A stretch of DNA of 40,148 nt from Chlamydiota bacterium (GCA_013287015.1 JABDEO010000004.1:1-40148), one strand, 5' to 3'. Shown: positions 1-9,652, counted from the stretch's first letter. Numbers and translations are program-made. The notes: generated from the letters alone by a model not told the origin.

Positions 1-77
1 CTTTTGCGTAAACTTTAATTCAAGATAAGCTAGCTTTGATGAATAAGTAAGTTCGATAATTTGCGAGGTTAAAAAAA

Positions 78-992
78 ATGCATGCTACAGAATATCCATT
101 TATGAAAATATTTTCAGTAACTAAGCCTAAACCTAATGGGTTAGACCAATACTATCGAGAATTGACCTCCTTAGGAGATCAACTATATGAAATTCTCGAC
201 CAGGGAAAACAGTGGTCAAAAGAGATTGCTTTAGCTTTAAGTAGCGGTGGAGGAGCTATTTTTCCACATACTTTTTTTAGCAAGTGTGGAGAACAAATGG
301 GGGCTGTAATCCATGCTATTTTAGACAGTGGTACCGATCAAGTGATTATGCTTGGAACTGCTCATCCATTTCCGCAGTTTCTACAGGCTCGCATTAAAGA
401 ATTCAATGGAGAAGATATTTCTCAAGAACCCTCATGGGGGATTTTAAATCCTGAATCTGTAAATGCAAAAACACTCCTCAAAGATGAATTTTCATTAAAT
501 CTTTTTAAATCTCTTTTAAAAATTGAAACCAAACGTAGAGGAAAAAAAACTCCTCGTTTAATTGAACGATATCCTAGTCTAGTTAATAGACATCCAGAAG
601 TACTTCCAGGCATACAAGAGCTTAAAGAACTTGCCAAAAATGCGGTTATTGTTGGTACAGAAGACTACTGTCATCATGGTATAGCTTATGCTCTTCCTAA
701 AAACTCCACAATCCCTATGGGAGAAGAGGCTTTATCATTTGCTAAAAATCAAATTGAACAAGGATTTTCCTTTCTAAAGCAAAACGAGTATGCAGAATTT
801 TATAAACACGGAATGCATCTTAATGCTATTGGTGATCGTTCAGATGTTACTGCCACAATGCATTATTTGATTGGTAACCATGCCAAGCCTAAAATTCTAA
901 ATTTGAAGCTGGTTGATGTTTCTCATCTTTTTGAGAATAATCCATCTCCAAGTTGGGTAGCAGCTACGCTTGTAAAAATTACAAAAAATTAA
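78..992 (+). CDS. MEMO1/LigB-like family protein (tentative)
   Basis: 304-aa ORF; 'AIFPHTFFSKCGEQMGAVIHAILDSGTDQVIMLGTAHPF' resembles the N-terminal pattern of the MEMO/AmmeMemoRadiSam protein B family. Confidence 0.6.
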   Translation: MHATEYPFMKIFSVTKPKPNGLDQYYRELTSLGDQLYEILDQGKQWSKEIALALSSGGGAIFPHTFFSKCGEQMGAVIHAILDSGTDQVIMLGTAHPFPQFLQARIKEFNGEDISQEPSWGILNPESVNAKTLLKDEFSLNLFKSLLKIETKRRGKKTPRLIERYPSLVNRHPEVLPGIQELKELAKNAVIVGTEDYCHHGIAYALPKNSTIPMGEEALSFAKNQIEQGFSFLKQNEYAEFYKHGMHLNAIGDRSDVTATMHYLIGNHAKPKILNLKLVDVSHLFENNPSPSWVAATLVKITKN

Positions 993-1021
993 AATAAAAA
1001 GGTTCTCACAAGGAGAAATGA

Positions 1022-1837
1022 ATGCGTTGGATTTATTTTTTTGCGGTTTTCATTATGCACGCGGCTCATGCAGGTCAGATTATTACAACGAACGACTTCA
1101 GTGACATTGAAATAGAATGCAGCTCACTAAACAAAAATTCTCTTTTACTATTTGATGTTGATGCTACATTAATTGTGCCAAATGATGCGATTTTAAAGCC
1201 TAAAGCAAAAGATTTTTTTGAGAAGTTAGTTGCAAGTTATACAGATCGTGATCTCTTTCGAGAAATTCGAATGAAAGCTTCGCATTCAGTTGTAGATAGC
1301 AGAAGTGTGGATTTCATTCGGATGCTTCAGAAACACAAAGTGCCAATATTAGCGCTTACTGCTGCGCCAGCAAAAGTTAAAGGTTCAGAGTGCTCAGGAA
1401 ATTGGCGTGTAGATGAATTGAGACGGTTTGGTTTTGATTTTCAAAATATCTTTCAACGATATAATTGCATCATGTTGCCAAAAAGTGAACAGTATCAACA
1501 ATCCCCTATGTTTAAACTAGGAGTTTTATATTCTTCATTTCACCCTAAGGGAGATATTTTGATTGCTTTTTTACAACATTTGAATTTGAATCCTGAGAAA
1601 ATCATTTTTGTTGATGATGAGCTTAAGCACGTTCAATCAGTCATATCATGTTTGGATAAGGCGGGAATACAATGCGTGGGAATTCACTATACCGCTGCGA
1701 ATGAAATGCCTTGTGATTTAAATCTTGAGCTCGCTCGTTTTCAGGTGAATTTCTTTGTTGAAAATGATGTGTGGCTGAGCGATAAAGAAGGTCTAGACAT
1801 TTTATCTAATCATCTTGAACATTGTCAGATAAAGTAG
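1022..1837 (+). CDS. DUF2608-like/HAD-like secreted protein
   Basis: 271-aa ORF with N-terminal signal-like segment, HAD-like 'LLFDVDATLIVPND' and 'IIFVDDELKHVQSV'; upstream SD 'aaggagaa'. Confidence 0.75.
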   Translation: MRWIYFFAVFIMHAAHAGQIITTNDFSDIEIECSSLNKNSLLLFDVDATLIVPNDAILKPKAKDFFEKLVASYTDRDLFREIRMKASHSVVDSRSVDFIRMLQKHKVPILALTAAPAKVKGSECSGNWRVDELRRFGFDFQNIFQRYNCIMLPKSEQYQQSPMFKLGVLYSSFHPKGDILIAFLQHLNLNPEKIIFVDDELKHVQSVISCLDKAGIQCVGIHYTAANEMPCDLNLELARFQVNFFVENDVWLSDKEGLDILSNHLEHCQIK

Positions 1838-2075
1838 ATGGTAAAAATGAATAAAAGTTTTGGAAGAACAAGGATTTCAAGAACGAATACCACATCCATT
1901 TGGTGAACACGAAAATCTAATGAATATGGATATTTTGCGTCTAATTTATCTTTGGAAGCAGTTGAAGATTATTAAGCCATCGCCAATGAATAAAATATTA
2001 GCAAAAGTCATTCATTCAACAAGCTTTCTATCATTTTGATGGCCATGCCTGACCCCAATCACTGACCCTAATCAT

Positions 2076-2407
2076 TTATAGAGGTTTTCCAGTTTTTCGA
2101 GGCCTTTTTCTTTTTGTTAGCTGATAAATTTCTTGCATATTTGAGGGAAGAAATTCGTAAGATTTTTTAGCCAATGCCTGTATCTCTTGAAGGAATGGAT
2201 AGCGGGGGTTCCAGAGAAAAACTCGTGTACGTCCTTCCAGAAAGCTGACAAGAAGACCACCCCCTTCCAGTTTTTTTAATGTCTTTTGTATAGGATCAAG
2301 AGAGGTTGCAAAGGCACGTTTGAGCTCGGTAGCATTAGCTTTATTATGCAGAGAGAATACATAAGGATTTTCTCTACATTCTTATTTGAAAAAAGATATT
2401 CAAGCAT
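2076..2407 (-). pseudogene. Frameshifted winged-helix (ArsR/MarR-like) transcriptional regulator
   Basis: Reverse strand: MLEYLFSNKNVEKIL in one frame continues as YVFSLHNKANATELKRAFATSLDPIQKTLKKLEGGGLLVSFLEGRTRVFLWNPRYPFLQEIQALAKKSYEFLPSNMQEIYQLTKRKRPRKTGKPL* in another; +/-1 shift near 2350-2375. Confidence 0.65.
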
Positions 2408-2409
2408 GT

Positions 2410-2451
2410 TAAACCTATCTAATCGGTTATATAACCGATTAGATAGGTTTA
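2410..2451. promoter_or_regulatory. Perfect 42-bp palindromic operator-like site
   Basis: TAAACCTATCTAATCGGTTAT|ATAACCGATTAGATAGGTTTA, between divergent ATGs at 2407 (-) and 2451 (+). Confidence 0.8.
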
Positions 2452-2629
2452 TGTCAAGATCTTTTAGTCAGGTAATTGGGCTATTGGTTTAATTTCGTCC
2501 AGTTCTGAAAATCAGTTATTTAATAGGATGAGGCAAAATTTTTCTTCCATATTTTAACTTTAGTATTTAATTTGTTTCCTGATATAATCATGGTAGTAGA
2601 ATATTACAAATATTTATTGGAAGTTTTTT

Positions 2630-3901
2630 ATGTCAATTCCTCTTAATTTTACATATCAAAAAGAACAACACAATGTGCGTTTAGAACTTGTTGACAAACT
2701 AACTGAAAAAACACTTTCAATCGGCGGAAGAGATTATAAAATTTTAGGAAGCGATAAAGATGTTTCTTTATTAAAATCTCATATAGCAAGTTTAAAAACA
2801 TCAGAATTTGAAAGTGTTAGCTCATTCGAAGCAACTCTCGTTGAAATTGGGCCTCAAGAAAAGATAAATTCTGTTTTTCAAAAAACTCTAGCACCTTCTT
2901 CTACTAGCCATACGGAAATAGAAAGTAGTGGCAAAATAGAAGCTTTGAAAGAAAAAGAGGCGTTTAATGTTCACGATTCAGTTGAAAAAGCCTGTAGTCT
3001 TCTGGAAACCTATTATATTTTTCCTGATAAAGCTCAAGAGGGCATTCAAAAAATTCGAGAAAAATTACGAGAGGGGCATTACGATAACATAAAAGATTTT
3101 AACACTTTTTCTGTAGTTTTTACAAAAGATTTACAAGAGATTATTAAAGATAAACATTTTGATATTGTCATCTTACTTAATACAGAGGGGGCTCAGCTTA
3201 GTGAGGATGAAGTTCTTAAGGAACTAGAAGAGTTAAATTTCGGTTTGGATGTTGTGAAAACATCAGAAAATGTTGGTTATCTTAAAATTCATCAATTTCA
3301 TGGAGTAGACTTTTCTGGAAGAGATTATGTTTCTCCAAAAATTGCTCAGAAAACAAGAGAAGCCTTCGACAAAGCAATAGATACGATGCGCGGATCTGAT
3401 GCTATCATTATCGATATGAGAGAAAATGGTGGGGGAAGTCCTTATACAGTCCAATTTTTTAGCAGCTATTTTCTTCAGGAACAAATACCGCTTAATACTA
3501 TTAGATCTAGAGAGAAAGATAAAGAAAGTATTCAGGAATTTAATACATTATCTTACGAAGAGCTTCCAAAAAGCAAAAGGATGCTAGAAGCGCCTTTATA
3601 CATTCTTACAAGTGAAGCGACATTTTCAGCAGCTGAAGAATTTACATATGACATGCGAGCTTTAGGACGTGGTGAAAGCATTGGGGAAACAACTGGTGGA
3701 GGGGCAAATCCAGCGCATCTTAAACCATTGAATAATGAAGGCATATATATTGCGATCCCTGATGAAGAAGCTATCAATCCTTATACAAAAACGAACTGGG
3801 AAGGTAGTGGAATTTCTCCAACACACCCTGTATCTGCTGATCAAGCCTTAAATAAGGCTAATGAATTAATAAAAATAATACAATCAAACAAAAAGGAATA
3901 A
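2630..3901 (+). CDS. S41 family peptidase (C-terminal processing peptidase-like)
   Basis: 423 aa; 'DAIIIDMRENGGGSPYTVQFFSSYFL', 'LYILTSEATFSAAEEFTYDMRALGRGESIGETTGGGANP' typical of S41 with catalytic Ser region. Confidence 0.88.
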   Translation: MSIPLNFTYQKEQHNVRLELVDKLTEKTLSIGGRDYKILGSDKDVSLLKSHIASLKTSEFESVSSFEATLVEIGPQEKINSVFQKTLAPSSTSHTEIESSGKIEALKEKEAFNVHDSVEKACSLLETYYIFPDKAQEGIQKIREKLREGHYDNIKDFNTFSVVFTKDLQEIIKDKHFDIVILLNTEGAQLSEDEVLKELEELNFGLDVVKTSENVGYLKIHQFHGVDFSGRDYVSPKIAQKTREAFDKAIDTMRGSDAIIIDMRENGGGSPYTVQFFSSYFLQEQIPLNTIRSREKDKESIQEFNTLSYEELPKSKRMLEAPLYILTSEATFSAAEEFTYDMRALGRGESIGETTGGGANPAHLKPLNNEGIYIAIPDEEAINPYTKTNWEGSGISPTHPVSADQALNKANELIKIIQSNKKE

Positions 3902-3950
3902 ATATAATTTTAAGAAATATAATTTTACAACATAACTTTTTTAGGTTTTT

Positions 3951-5453
3951 ATGACCAGTTTCCGTTCTGATATTGTTGAAAAAACAATAGCCTCTACTTA
4001 CCCAAAGTATTCAGAGTTATCTGAGCGAAGGGCTGGAAGTTCTATTGGAGGGAAGAGTTGTTATATATGTGTTCTTAAAAGTAAAGACGCAAATCTTGGA
4101 GTCGGACGAAGACTGATTGAGGGTTTTGGATTGTTGCTTTTAACTTTAGGAACCGCGGGGTTTGCATTGTTATGCAAGCGTGTGCGTGATCGATGGGATG
4201 AAACGCGAGATGGAAAGGGTGTCAAATATATTAAATTAGCCTTCACTGATATTGATAGAAGATTATCTTCATCCGGATTGACTTCATTAGGAATCGAAAT
4301 TGCTCTTAGTGCAGATAAACAAAAACTACTAAACAATATAATTGAGCGAGCTTCTTTGCTTCTTGGCCTAGATAAAGATTCTATATTGGAAATTTTACAA
4401 AAAGGTGAAAATCAAACCAAAATAAATGAGGCCTTCACAACACCAATTCCCGGAAGTCCACCTATTGCTGAAGACGCTGTGGATAACTTACCACCTATAC
4501 TAGTTGGAATGACAATGCGCGAGATATTAATCCTCGGAGCAATAGCAACAATTTTAGGCAAAAACAAAATTTTAGAAGAGGCGTGCGTTATTAGTAAACA
4601 AAAAGATTGGCAAATGTCTGGTGAATTACTTGAAATTGAACCTGGTCGTAAATTACAGATCCAAAAGTTCGGCGCATATAATCCAGAGCATCGATGCATC
4701 ATTATGGAATCTGGGAGCGGCGGCAATGGATGGGCTTGGCAAGGAGTAAAAGAACTACTAAATGGAACACCAGTATATGGATTAAGTTATGATCGTGCTG
4801 GATTAGGTTTTAGTGATCCCAGCCCTGATCCTGGTTCTATTAAGCAAATTATTAAAGATTTTGATAATATGCTGACCCTTCTTGAAAAGAAAGGAGAAAT
4901 CAGTCGACCATACATTCTCGTTGGCCACTCATTTGGAGGGATATGTATGCAAGTATACGCCAAAATGTTTCCGGAAAAAGTGGCGGGATTGATTTTAGTA
5001 GATTCCTCAAGCGATGCAGTCGTATCCGATCCACGTATGAAATCTCTGTTAAATGCACCACTTCACCAAGACTTTCCTTTAAAATTAATACCTCTTACAA
5101 CTGCACAATTGCTTTTTCCCAGGGCTTGTGACGGCTTGACCGGATATGCTGAAGCCGCACGTATTCGAGAAAATATTGCTATTTTAGGTGACTATGCAAA
5201 AGGTCATTCAAGGGAAGATCCTTTGTTTGGAAATCTACCTCTTAGAGTACTCACTAAACCCAAAACTCTCATAAATAGCGGTTCTGATTCAAATGAAATT
5301 GAAGAAGAAGCATGGCAAGAACACCAACGAGAGCTTGTAGAACGATCCCTAAATTCAAAACAAATCATTTGTGCTGATGGAGTTGGTCATCATATTCACA
5401 ATGATGCCCCACAAGTCGTTGCAGATGCTATTCAAAATATTATAAAAAAATAG
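3951..5453 (+). CDS. Alpha/beta hydrolase with N-terminal membrane segment
   Basis: 500 aa; nucleophile elbow 'GHSFGG', 'YDRAGLGFSDPSP', C-terminal His region 'DGVGHHIHNDAPQVV'. Confidence 0.88.
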   Translation: MTSFRSDIVEKTIASTYPKYSELSERRAGSSIGGKSCYICVLKSKDANLGVGRRLIEGFGLLLLTLGTAGFALLCKRVRDRWDETRDGKGVKYIKLAFTDIDRRLSSSGLTSLGIEIALSADKQKLLNNIIERASLLLGLDKDSILEILQKGENQTKINEAFTTPIPGSPPIAEDAVDNLPPILVGMTMREILILGAIATILGKNKILEEACVISKQKDWQMSGELLEIEPGRKLQIQKFGAYNPEHRCIIMESGSGGNGWAWQGVKELLNGTPVYGLSYDRAGLGFSDPSPDPGSIKQIIKDFDNMLTLLEKKGEISRPYILVGHSFGGICMQVYAKMFPEKVAGLILVDSSSDAVVSDPRMKSLLNAPLHQDFPLKLIPLTTAQLLFPRACDGLTGYAEAARIRENIAILGDYAKGHSREDPLFGNLPLRVLTKPKTLINSGSDSNEIEEEAWQEHQRELVERSLNSKQIICADGVGHHIHNDAPQVVADAIQNIIKK

Positions 5454-5674
5454 ATAAGAAAAGTTATAAATGATCGGGCTGATTCTGCATAAGTCATGCC
5501 GTCTAAGATTTTTTTTCATTAAGTTTGTTCGTTTGATTTGATAAATTTTAGTCAAGGGAGATGGGGGCTGTTGGACGCATTCAGAACTTTGGATTGGATG
5601 AAATTCAGAACAGAGTTAGGCTATTGGTTTAATTTCTATAGAACTGTTACTTGAAAATTTAAAGGAGGATTCTT

Positions 5675-6784
5675 ATGAGCTTCGTTTCACCTGTCTATTG
5701 CGCTTCCGTTGCACATACTCTACACCATCTTAAATTTGCCTCAGAAAAGACTGAATTTGAATCTTTCTGCAGTGTGATGCCACTCGAAAAAAAAGAGGCA
5801 TTGGCTGCTCTTTATAATCTCAAAGTATTTCTAAATACAGAAGAATGTTTGAGTTTTGAAAAAATAAATGGTGGAGATTGTAATGCGCCTATTTTAATTT
5901 TTAAGTTTACAAACTTTTATAAAATTCCTATTGGGGTTCTTAAACATGAGCCAAATAGCTCATGGGCTGAAAAACGAATGAAAGCAATGGATGAAATGAA
6001 AAGCAATGGATTTGAGCGGCTTCCTCATATTTTGAAAGATATAAAAGGAAATTATCTCGTCAAATTGGGCGAAACCTCCTTTTCTTGTATTGAATATCTC
6101 AAACCTGATTCCGATCAATCGAGTTCGATCGAACAAATGTTTATGTTGGCGGCAAGCTTTCACAATTATTCAAAAAGAAGCTCTTTGACAGAAGACCTTC
6201 GATCAAGCGCTTTAGACAATTATTCTAATGAAAATATATCTCATTTGACTCCAGAACTAATGGAATGGAATCCCTCCATTTTTGTAACAGAAGCTTGGAA
6301 GAACTGCATTAAAAGTGCACATTATTTTACCTCTCAGTCATTTCTTAAGATTTATAATAGCTTACCCACTCAGCTTATTCATGGTGATATTACTCCAAAT
6401 AATACCATTATTTCTAATGGCAAATCGTTTTTTATCGACTTAGATAAAGTAAGAACGGATGTTCGCTTGCTAGATTTTGCGACTTTTTCAGGCTGGAGTT
6501 TTTTAGAGCGTTATCTCACATTAACTGAAGAAGATAAATTATTTTCTTGTATTCAAACAAATTATGGAGCCTTAGAAGACGCAGAAAAAGAATATTTTCC
6601 TATTATAGTATTATTCGTGAGATGTTGTGTCTTAGAGTGGTCCTTACGTGAGTTAAAGCAGGCTTTATATGATAAGGATCTACAAAAAGAGCAACAATTT
6701 GGGAGCATTCTCAGAGGAGCCATTAGAGAGATAAATGAAATTTGGAAACGCATTCCTCAAATCAAAGAAATTATAAAAGAGTAA
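5675..6784 (+). CDS. Aminoglycoside phosphotransferase (APH)-like kinase
   Basis: 369 aa; 'LIHGDITPNNTII' (HGDxxxxN) and 'FFIDLDKVRTDVRLLDFA'; SD 'aaaggagg' upstream. Confidence 0.8.
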   Translation: MSFVSPVYCASVAHTLHHLKFASEKTEFESFCSVMPLEKKEALAALYNLKVFLNTEECLSFEKINGGDCNAPILIFKFTNFYKIPIGVLKHEPNSSWAEKRMKAMDEMKSNGFERLPHILKDIKGNYLVKLGETSFSCIEYLKPDSDQSSSIEQMFMLAASFHNYSKRSSLTEDLRSSALDNYSNENISHLTPELMEWNPSIFVTEAWKNCIKSAHYFTSQSFLKIYNSLPTQLIHGDITPNNTIISNGKSFFIDLDKVRTDVRLLDFATFSGWSFLERYLTLTEEDKLFSCIQTNYGALEDAEKEYFPIIVLFVRCCVLEWSLRELKQALYDKDLQKEQQFGSILRGAIREINEIWKRIPQIKEIIKE

Positions 6785-7079
6785 AATAAGAATTTAGCAT
6801 GGTTGTTTAGGTTCAAATTTTGTATTTAAATAAATTGAATTAGAATCAGGCTAGCTTGATTCCAATTTGCAGGATCAGTCTTGTAAAAAATACGTAAAAC
6901 ATGTCTATGCATATTTTAAGTATTTTGCTTTGCAAAAAAAATAAAAATACGTAAAATCTGCATTTACAAGTTCTAAGTAGGGAAAAACCATGAAGAAAAT
7001 TCCTTTTATTGGAATCGATACTCCTACGCTAAATTTTTCAGATATCTTCTTGTTTTATCAAATAAAGAGGATTTCTAAC

Positions 7080-7178
7080 CCCCAGTTATCGTATTTGCAC
7101 ATAGCCAAGGAGCGATCATTTCAGAACACGCTTTAAAGCTATTAAATATTAATGAAAGACAAAAAAATCGAAATGTCT
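7080..7178 (+). pseudogene. Alpha/beta hydrolase remnant
   Basis: Frame reads PVIVFAHSQGAIISEHALKLLNINERQKNRNV*, with a degenerate nucleophile elbow; no intact ORF upstream. Confidence 0.5.
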
Positions 7179-7517
7179 AGCTGTCAGAATGAGGCAGAAT
7201 CCATGCAAAATATTAAAAGAACAGCCAAGATCTGTGCTATAGCTTGGACGATTATTTATGTTTTGCTTTTGCCACTGCTATCTTATTTTGCATTGCTTTC
7301 TTCCATGATATTTGATAATCCTGATTTATCAATCCTAAAGGGGTTATCCATTATTTTTACCATCTCATTAATCCCCCTTTCGTTGCCTGTGAGCATAGAT
7401 CTTATGTGGTCAAGTTATATGTGTGAAGAATACGGTAAAACATTGTTTTTCTGGTTAGTACCTTGGTTGACTCTGATTACTGTGTGGGCTCTAGATTCTA
7501 TAATTCGATGTTTATAA
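7152..7517 (+). CDS. Small membrane protein, paralogue A
   Basis: 121 aa, three hydrophobic segments; similar to the ORFs at 7530 and 39756. Confidence 0.6.
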   Translation: MKDKKIEMSSCQNEAESMQNIKRTAKICAIAWTIIYVLLLPLLSYFALLSSMIFDNPDLSILKGLSIIFTISLIPLSLPVSIDLMWSSYMCEEYGKTLFFWLVPWLTLITVWALDSIIRCL

Positions 7518-7529
7518 CGTAACCTTATT

Positions 7530-7862
7530 ATGATAGCCGAAGATATGACATCATTTGCACAGAAAAAAGCTAAATGTAGCATGATCGTTTGGGGCCTTAC
7601 CTATTTATTTCTTTTTCCATTTTTGTTTTTTTTCTTTGCTCCATTTGTCGGAGCTAATTTAATCAATGCCACCTTTATGAATAAACTGATTGGCTTCATT
7701 AATCTCTTGCCCATTTTTGCGATGCCGTTAAGCTTTTTTTTGATGTGTTTCAGTTATTCAAAAACCTATTACAATATTACCCGCCTGTGTTGGGTTATAC
7801 CCATCTTCTTTTTTGCTTTAGCGCTGATGACCCTTATTGCTAGAGTCTATGTAGTCTTTTAA
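7530..7862 (+). CDS. Small membrane protein, paralogue B
   Basis: 110 aa, same hydrophobic layout as 7152..7517. Confidence 0.6.
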   Translation: MIAEDMTSFAQKKAKCSMIVWGLTYLFLFPFLFFFFAPFVGANLINATFMNKLIGFINLLPIFAMPLSFFLMCFSYSKTYYNITRLCWVIPIFFFALALMTLIARVYVVF

Positions 7863-8032
7863 AGTTTACGAACTTTTCTGGATGGTACTGAGGTTTTTTG
7901 TTTTGGCACACTGGTGGCACAGTTTGATGCCTTACAGACTATCTCTCCTCATCAAATCTCAATTGACTCGTAACCGTCTAATTTAGTCACCTTCCGATAA
8001 TAAACTTTTCTGTCAGTATGAGTCGGCATGAT

Positions 8033-8060
8033 GTCAAGTTTTACAGCAAAAAAACTTGAC
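8033..8060. promoter_or_regulatory. Inverted repeat, putative AbiEi operator
   Basis: GTCAAGTTTT-acagcaaa-AAAACTTGAC, perfect 10-bp arms, just upstream of the likely antitoxin start at 8092. Confidence 0.7.
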
Positions 8061-8091
8061 TAAAAAGGGAAAATTGGGTGATAATAAGGTT

Positions 8092-8844
8092 ATGAAGAAC
8101 AGACAAAAGAAAATCAGATCCGATATTTGCAGCATTGCTAAGACCGTCCGAGACAAAATTGAATCGGGCGGAGAACGGGTTTGGCGACTAACCGATTTTG
8201 AAAACATGCCATTTACAGCGGTTGCACAGACTTTATCTCGCTTATTTCGCCTAGGTATGATTCAAAGACTCGGTAAAGGGCTATACTACAAACCAAGGCA
8301 AACAGCATTTGGACCAAGTAAACCAAACCCTAGTCAATTATGCTCTTTACCCATCTTGAGAAAAGGGATATTTCCTGCTGGTTGTGCGGCGGCAAATCTC
8401 CTCGGGTTTAGCACGCAGCATGCAGCAAAATTAGAAGTCGCGACAAATGGCCTTAGTTTACCGCGTTTACTTGTTGGTAAAGAAACAATCATACACACGC
8501 GAAGGCCAGAATCGTGGCAAGAACTTTCATATAAAGATGCAGCCATTCTAGACTTCCTTCGTCAAAGAGGATCATCTAGCGAATTTTCCCCTGAAGAAAC
8601 CGTTGATAAGCTGTTAAAACACTTTCAAGAAGCCGGGCGATTTAAACATTTACTTCAGATCGCAATATCAGAACCTCCACGTGTCCGCGCAATACTTGGC
8701 GCCATAGGACAGGAACTTGGATATTCCGAAAAGCAGCTCATCGATTTACGAAAAAGCTTGAATACTCTCTCTAGATTTGATTTTGGACACTTAATTGCGC
8801 TGAAATATGCCAAGCAATGGCAAGCAAAGGAACGTAAACCTTGA
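8092..8844 (+). CDS. AbiEi/DUF6088-like antitoxin (type IV TA family)
   Basis: Track ORF starts at TTG 8056, but ATG 8092 is more likely. N-terminal wHTH 'DFENMPFTAVAQTLSRLFRLGMIQRLGKGLYYKPR' followed by 'GIFPAGCAAANLLGFSTQ' typical of the family. Confidence 0.82.
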   Translation: MKNRQKKIRSDICSIAKTVRDKIESGGERVWRLTDFENMPFTAVAQTLSRLFRLGMIQRLGKGLYYKPRQTAFGPSKPNPSQLCSLPILRKGIFPAGCAAANLLGFSTQHAAKLEVATNGLSLPRLLVGKETIIHTRRPESWQELSYKDAAILDFLRQRGSSSEFSPEETVDKLLKHFQEAGRFKHLLQIAISEPPRVRAILGAIGQELGYSEKQLIDLRKSLNTLSRFDFGHLIALKYAKQWQAKERKP

Positions 8845-8948
8845 AATTATTTGAACATGGAGTCAAGTTCAGCAACGATTTATGGACATTCAAGATCCCC
8901 TTTAATTCTATTCGCAGCTAAATCAATCCGTTCACCGTTCGAAGTTTT

Positions 8949-9404
8949 TTACTCTAAAACTTCGACAGGATCGTATTTCATTTCATTTTGATCTAATAAA
9001 GAAAAGACTTCTTCTTTAAACAACTTGGCTTTTTTGATTCTTTCGATCAAATCTCCAACTTCATCTACACCAACAGTAAATCCAAAATCAGATTTCTGCC
9101 ATTCGAATCTTTCAATTTCAGGAAAATTTGTCCGTATCCATAATAAAGATGCAACTTTCAGATTTGTGATCAAATCAAAAAATATTGTATCTGGTGCAAA
9201 TTTTATTACCAATTGGGTATGATCACAAAACACACTTCCACCTATGAGATGACATCCTTCATTTAATGTCAAATTACATAAATAATCGTAAAGATACGGG
9301 ACAACAGAAGGCGTTATAAGTGGTCTTTGACTCATTGTCGACCATAAAAGATGCACATACATCTCATGATTGATTTCATCTTCATCATGCTCTTTCATAA
9401 ACAC
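8949..9404 (-). CDS. IS200-like/RAYT-type Y1 transposase-fold protein lacking catalytic residues
   Basis: 'HLLWSTMSQRPLITPSVVPYLYDYL...GCHLIGGSVFCDHTQLVIKF...FEWQKSDFGFTVG' follows the Y1_Tnp family pattern with HUH changed to HTQ. Confidence 0.7.
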   Translation of the reverse strand: MFMKEHDEDEINHEMYVHLLWSTMSQRPLITPSVVPYLYDYLCNLTLNEGCHLIGGSVFCDHTQLVIKFAPDTIFFDLITNLKVASLLWIRTNFPEIERFEWQKSDFGFTVGVDEVGDLIERIKKAKLFKEEVFSLLDQNEMKYDPVEVLE

Positions 9405-9445
9405 TTACCAAGCTTATTGCTGTCTCACCATTTTCCCTAAATTGG

Positions 9446-9652
9446 CTACTTATTTGATGATGGTTTCACCCTTTTTGCTCGGATAGGAACTCTAACATAT
9501 TTGTATGCTGGTTTGATCTCTTTAATCTTTCCACCTTCTTGTACGACTAATGGTATCCCTGTTCTAATAGAAAGGTCTATTGCTCGTTCCACGCCTTTTT
9601 TATGGGCATCTAATAGGATCTCAAGAATGTCTGATTTACGTTTGCTTGGCAT
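9446..9652 (-). CDS. Small basic protein overlapping the zeta-like gene (possible TA partner)
   Basis: 68 aa MPSKRKSDILEILLDAHKKGVERAIDLSIRTGIPLVVQEGGKIKEI...; its ATG lies inside the end of the zeta-like reading frame. Confidence 0.6.
   Translation of the reverse strand: MPSKRKSDILEILLDAHKKGVERAIDLSIRTGIPLVVQEGGKIKEIKPAYKYVRVPIRAKRVKPSSNK

Noticed and set aside
1838-2036. Open frame VLEEQGFQERIPHPFGEHENLMNMDILRLIYLWKQLKIIKPSP...
   Set aside because: Protein-like but no start and no recognisable family; perhaps a relic, too weak to call
2286-2492. 68-aa plus ORF in the track
   Set aside because: Runs antisense through the frameshifted wHTH gene and across the palindrome; only the last 13 codons are plausibly real
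8841-8921. 26-codon TTG ORF as AbiEii toxin remnant
   Set aside because: 'LKLFEHGVKFSNDLWTFKIPF' is too short to assign to the toxin family
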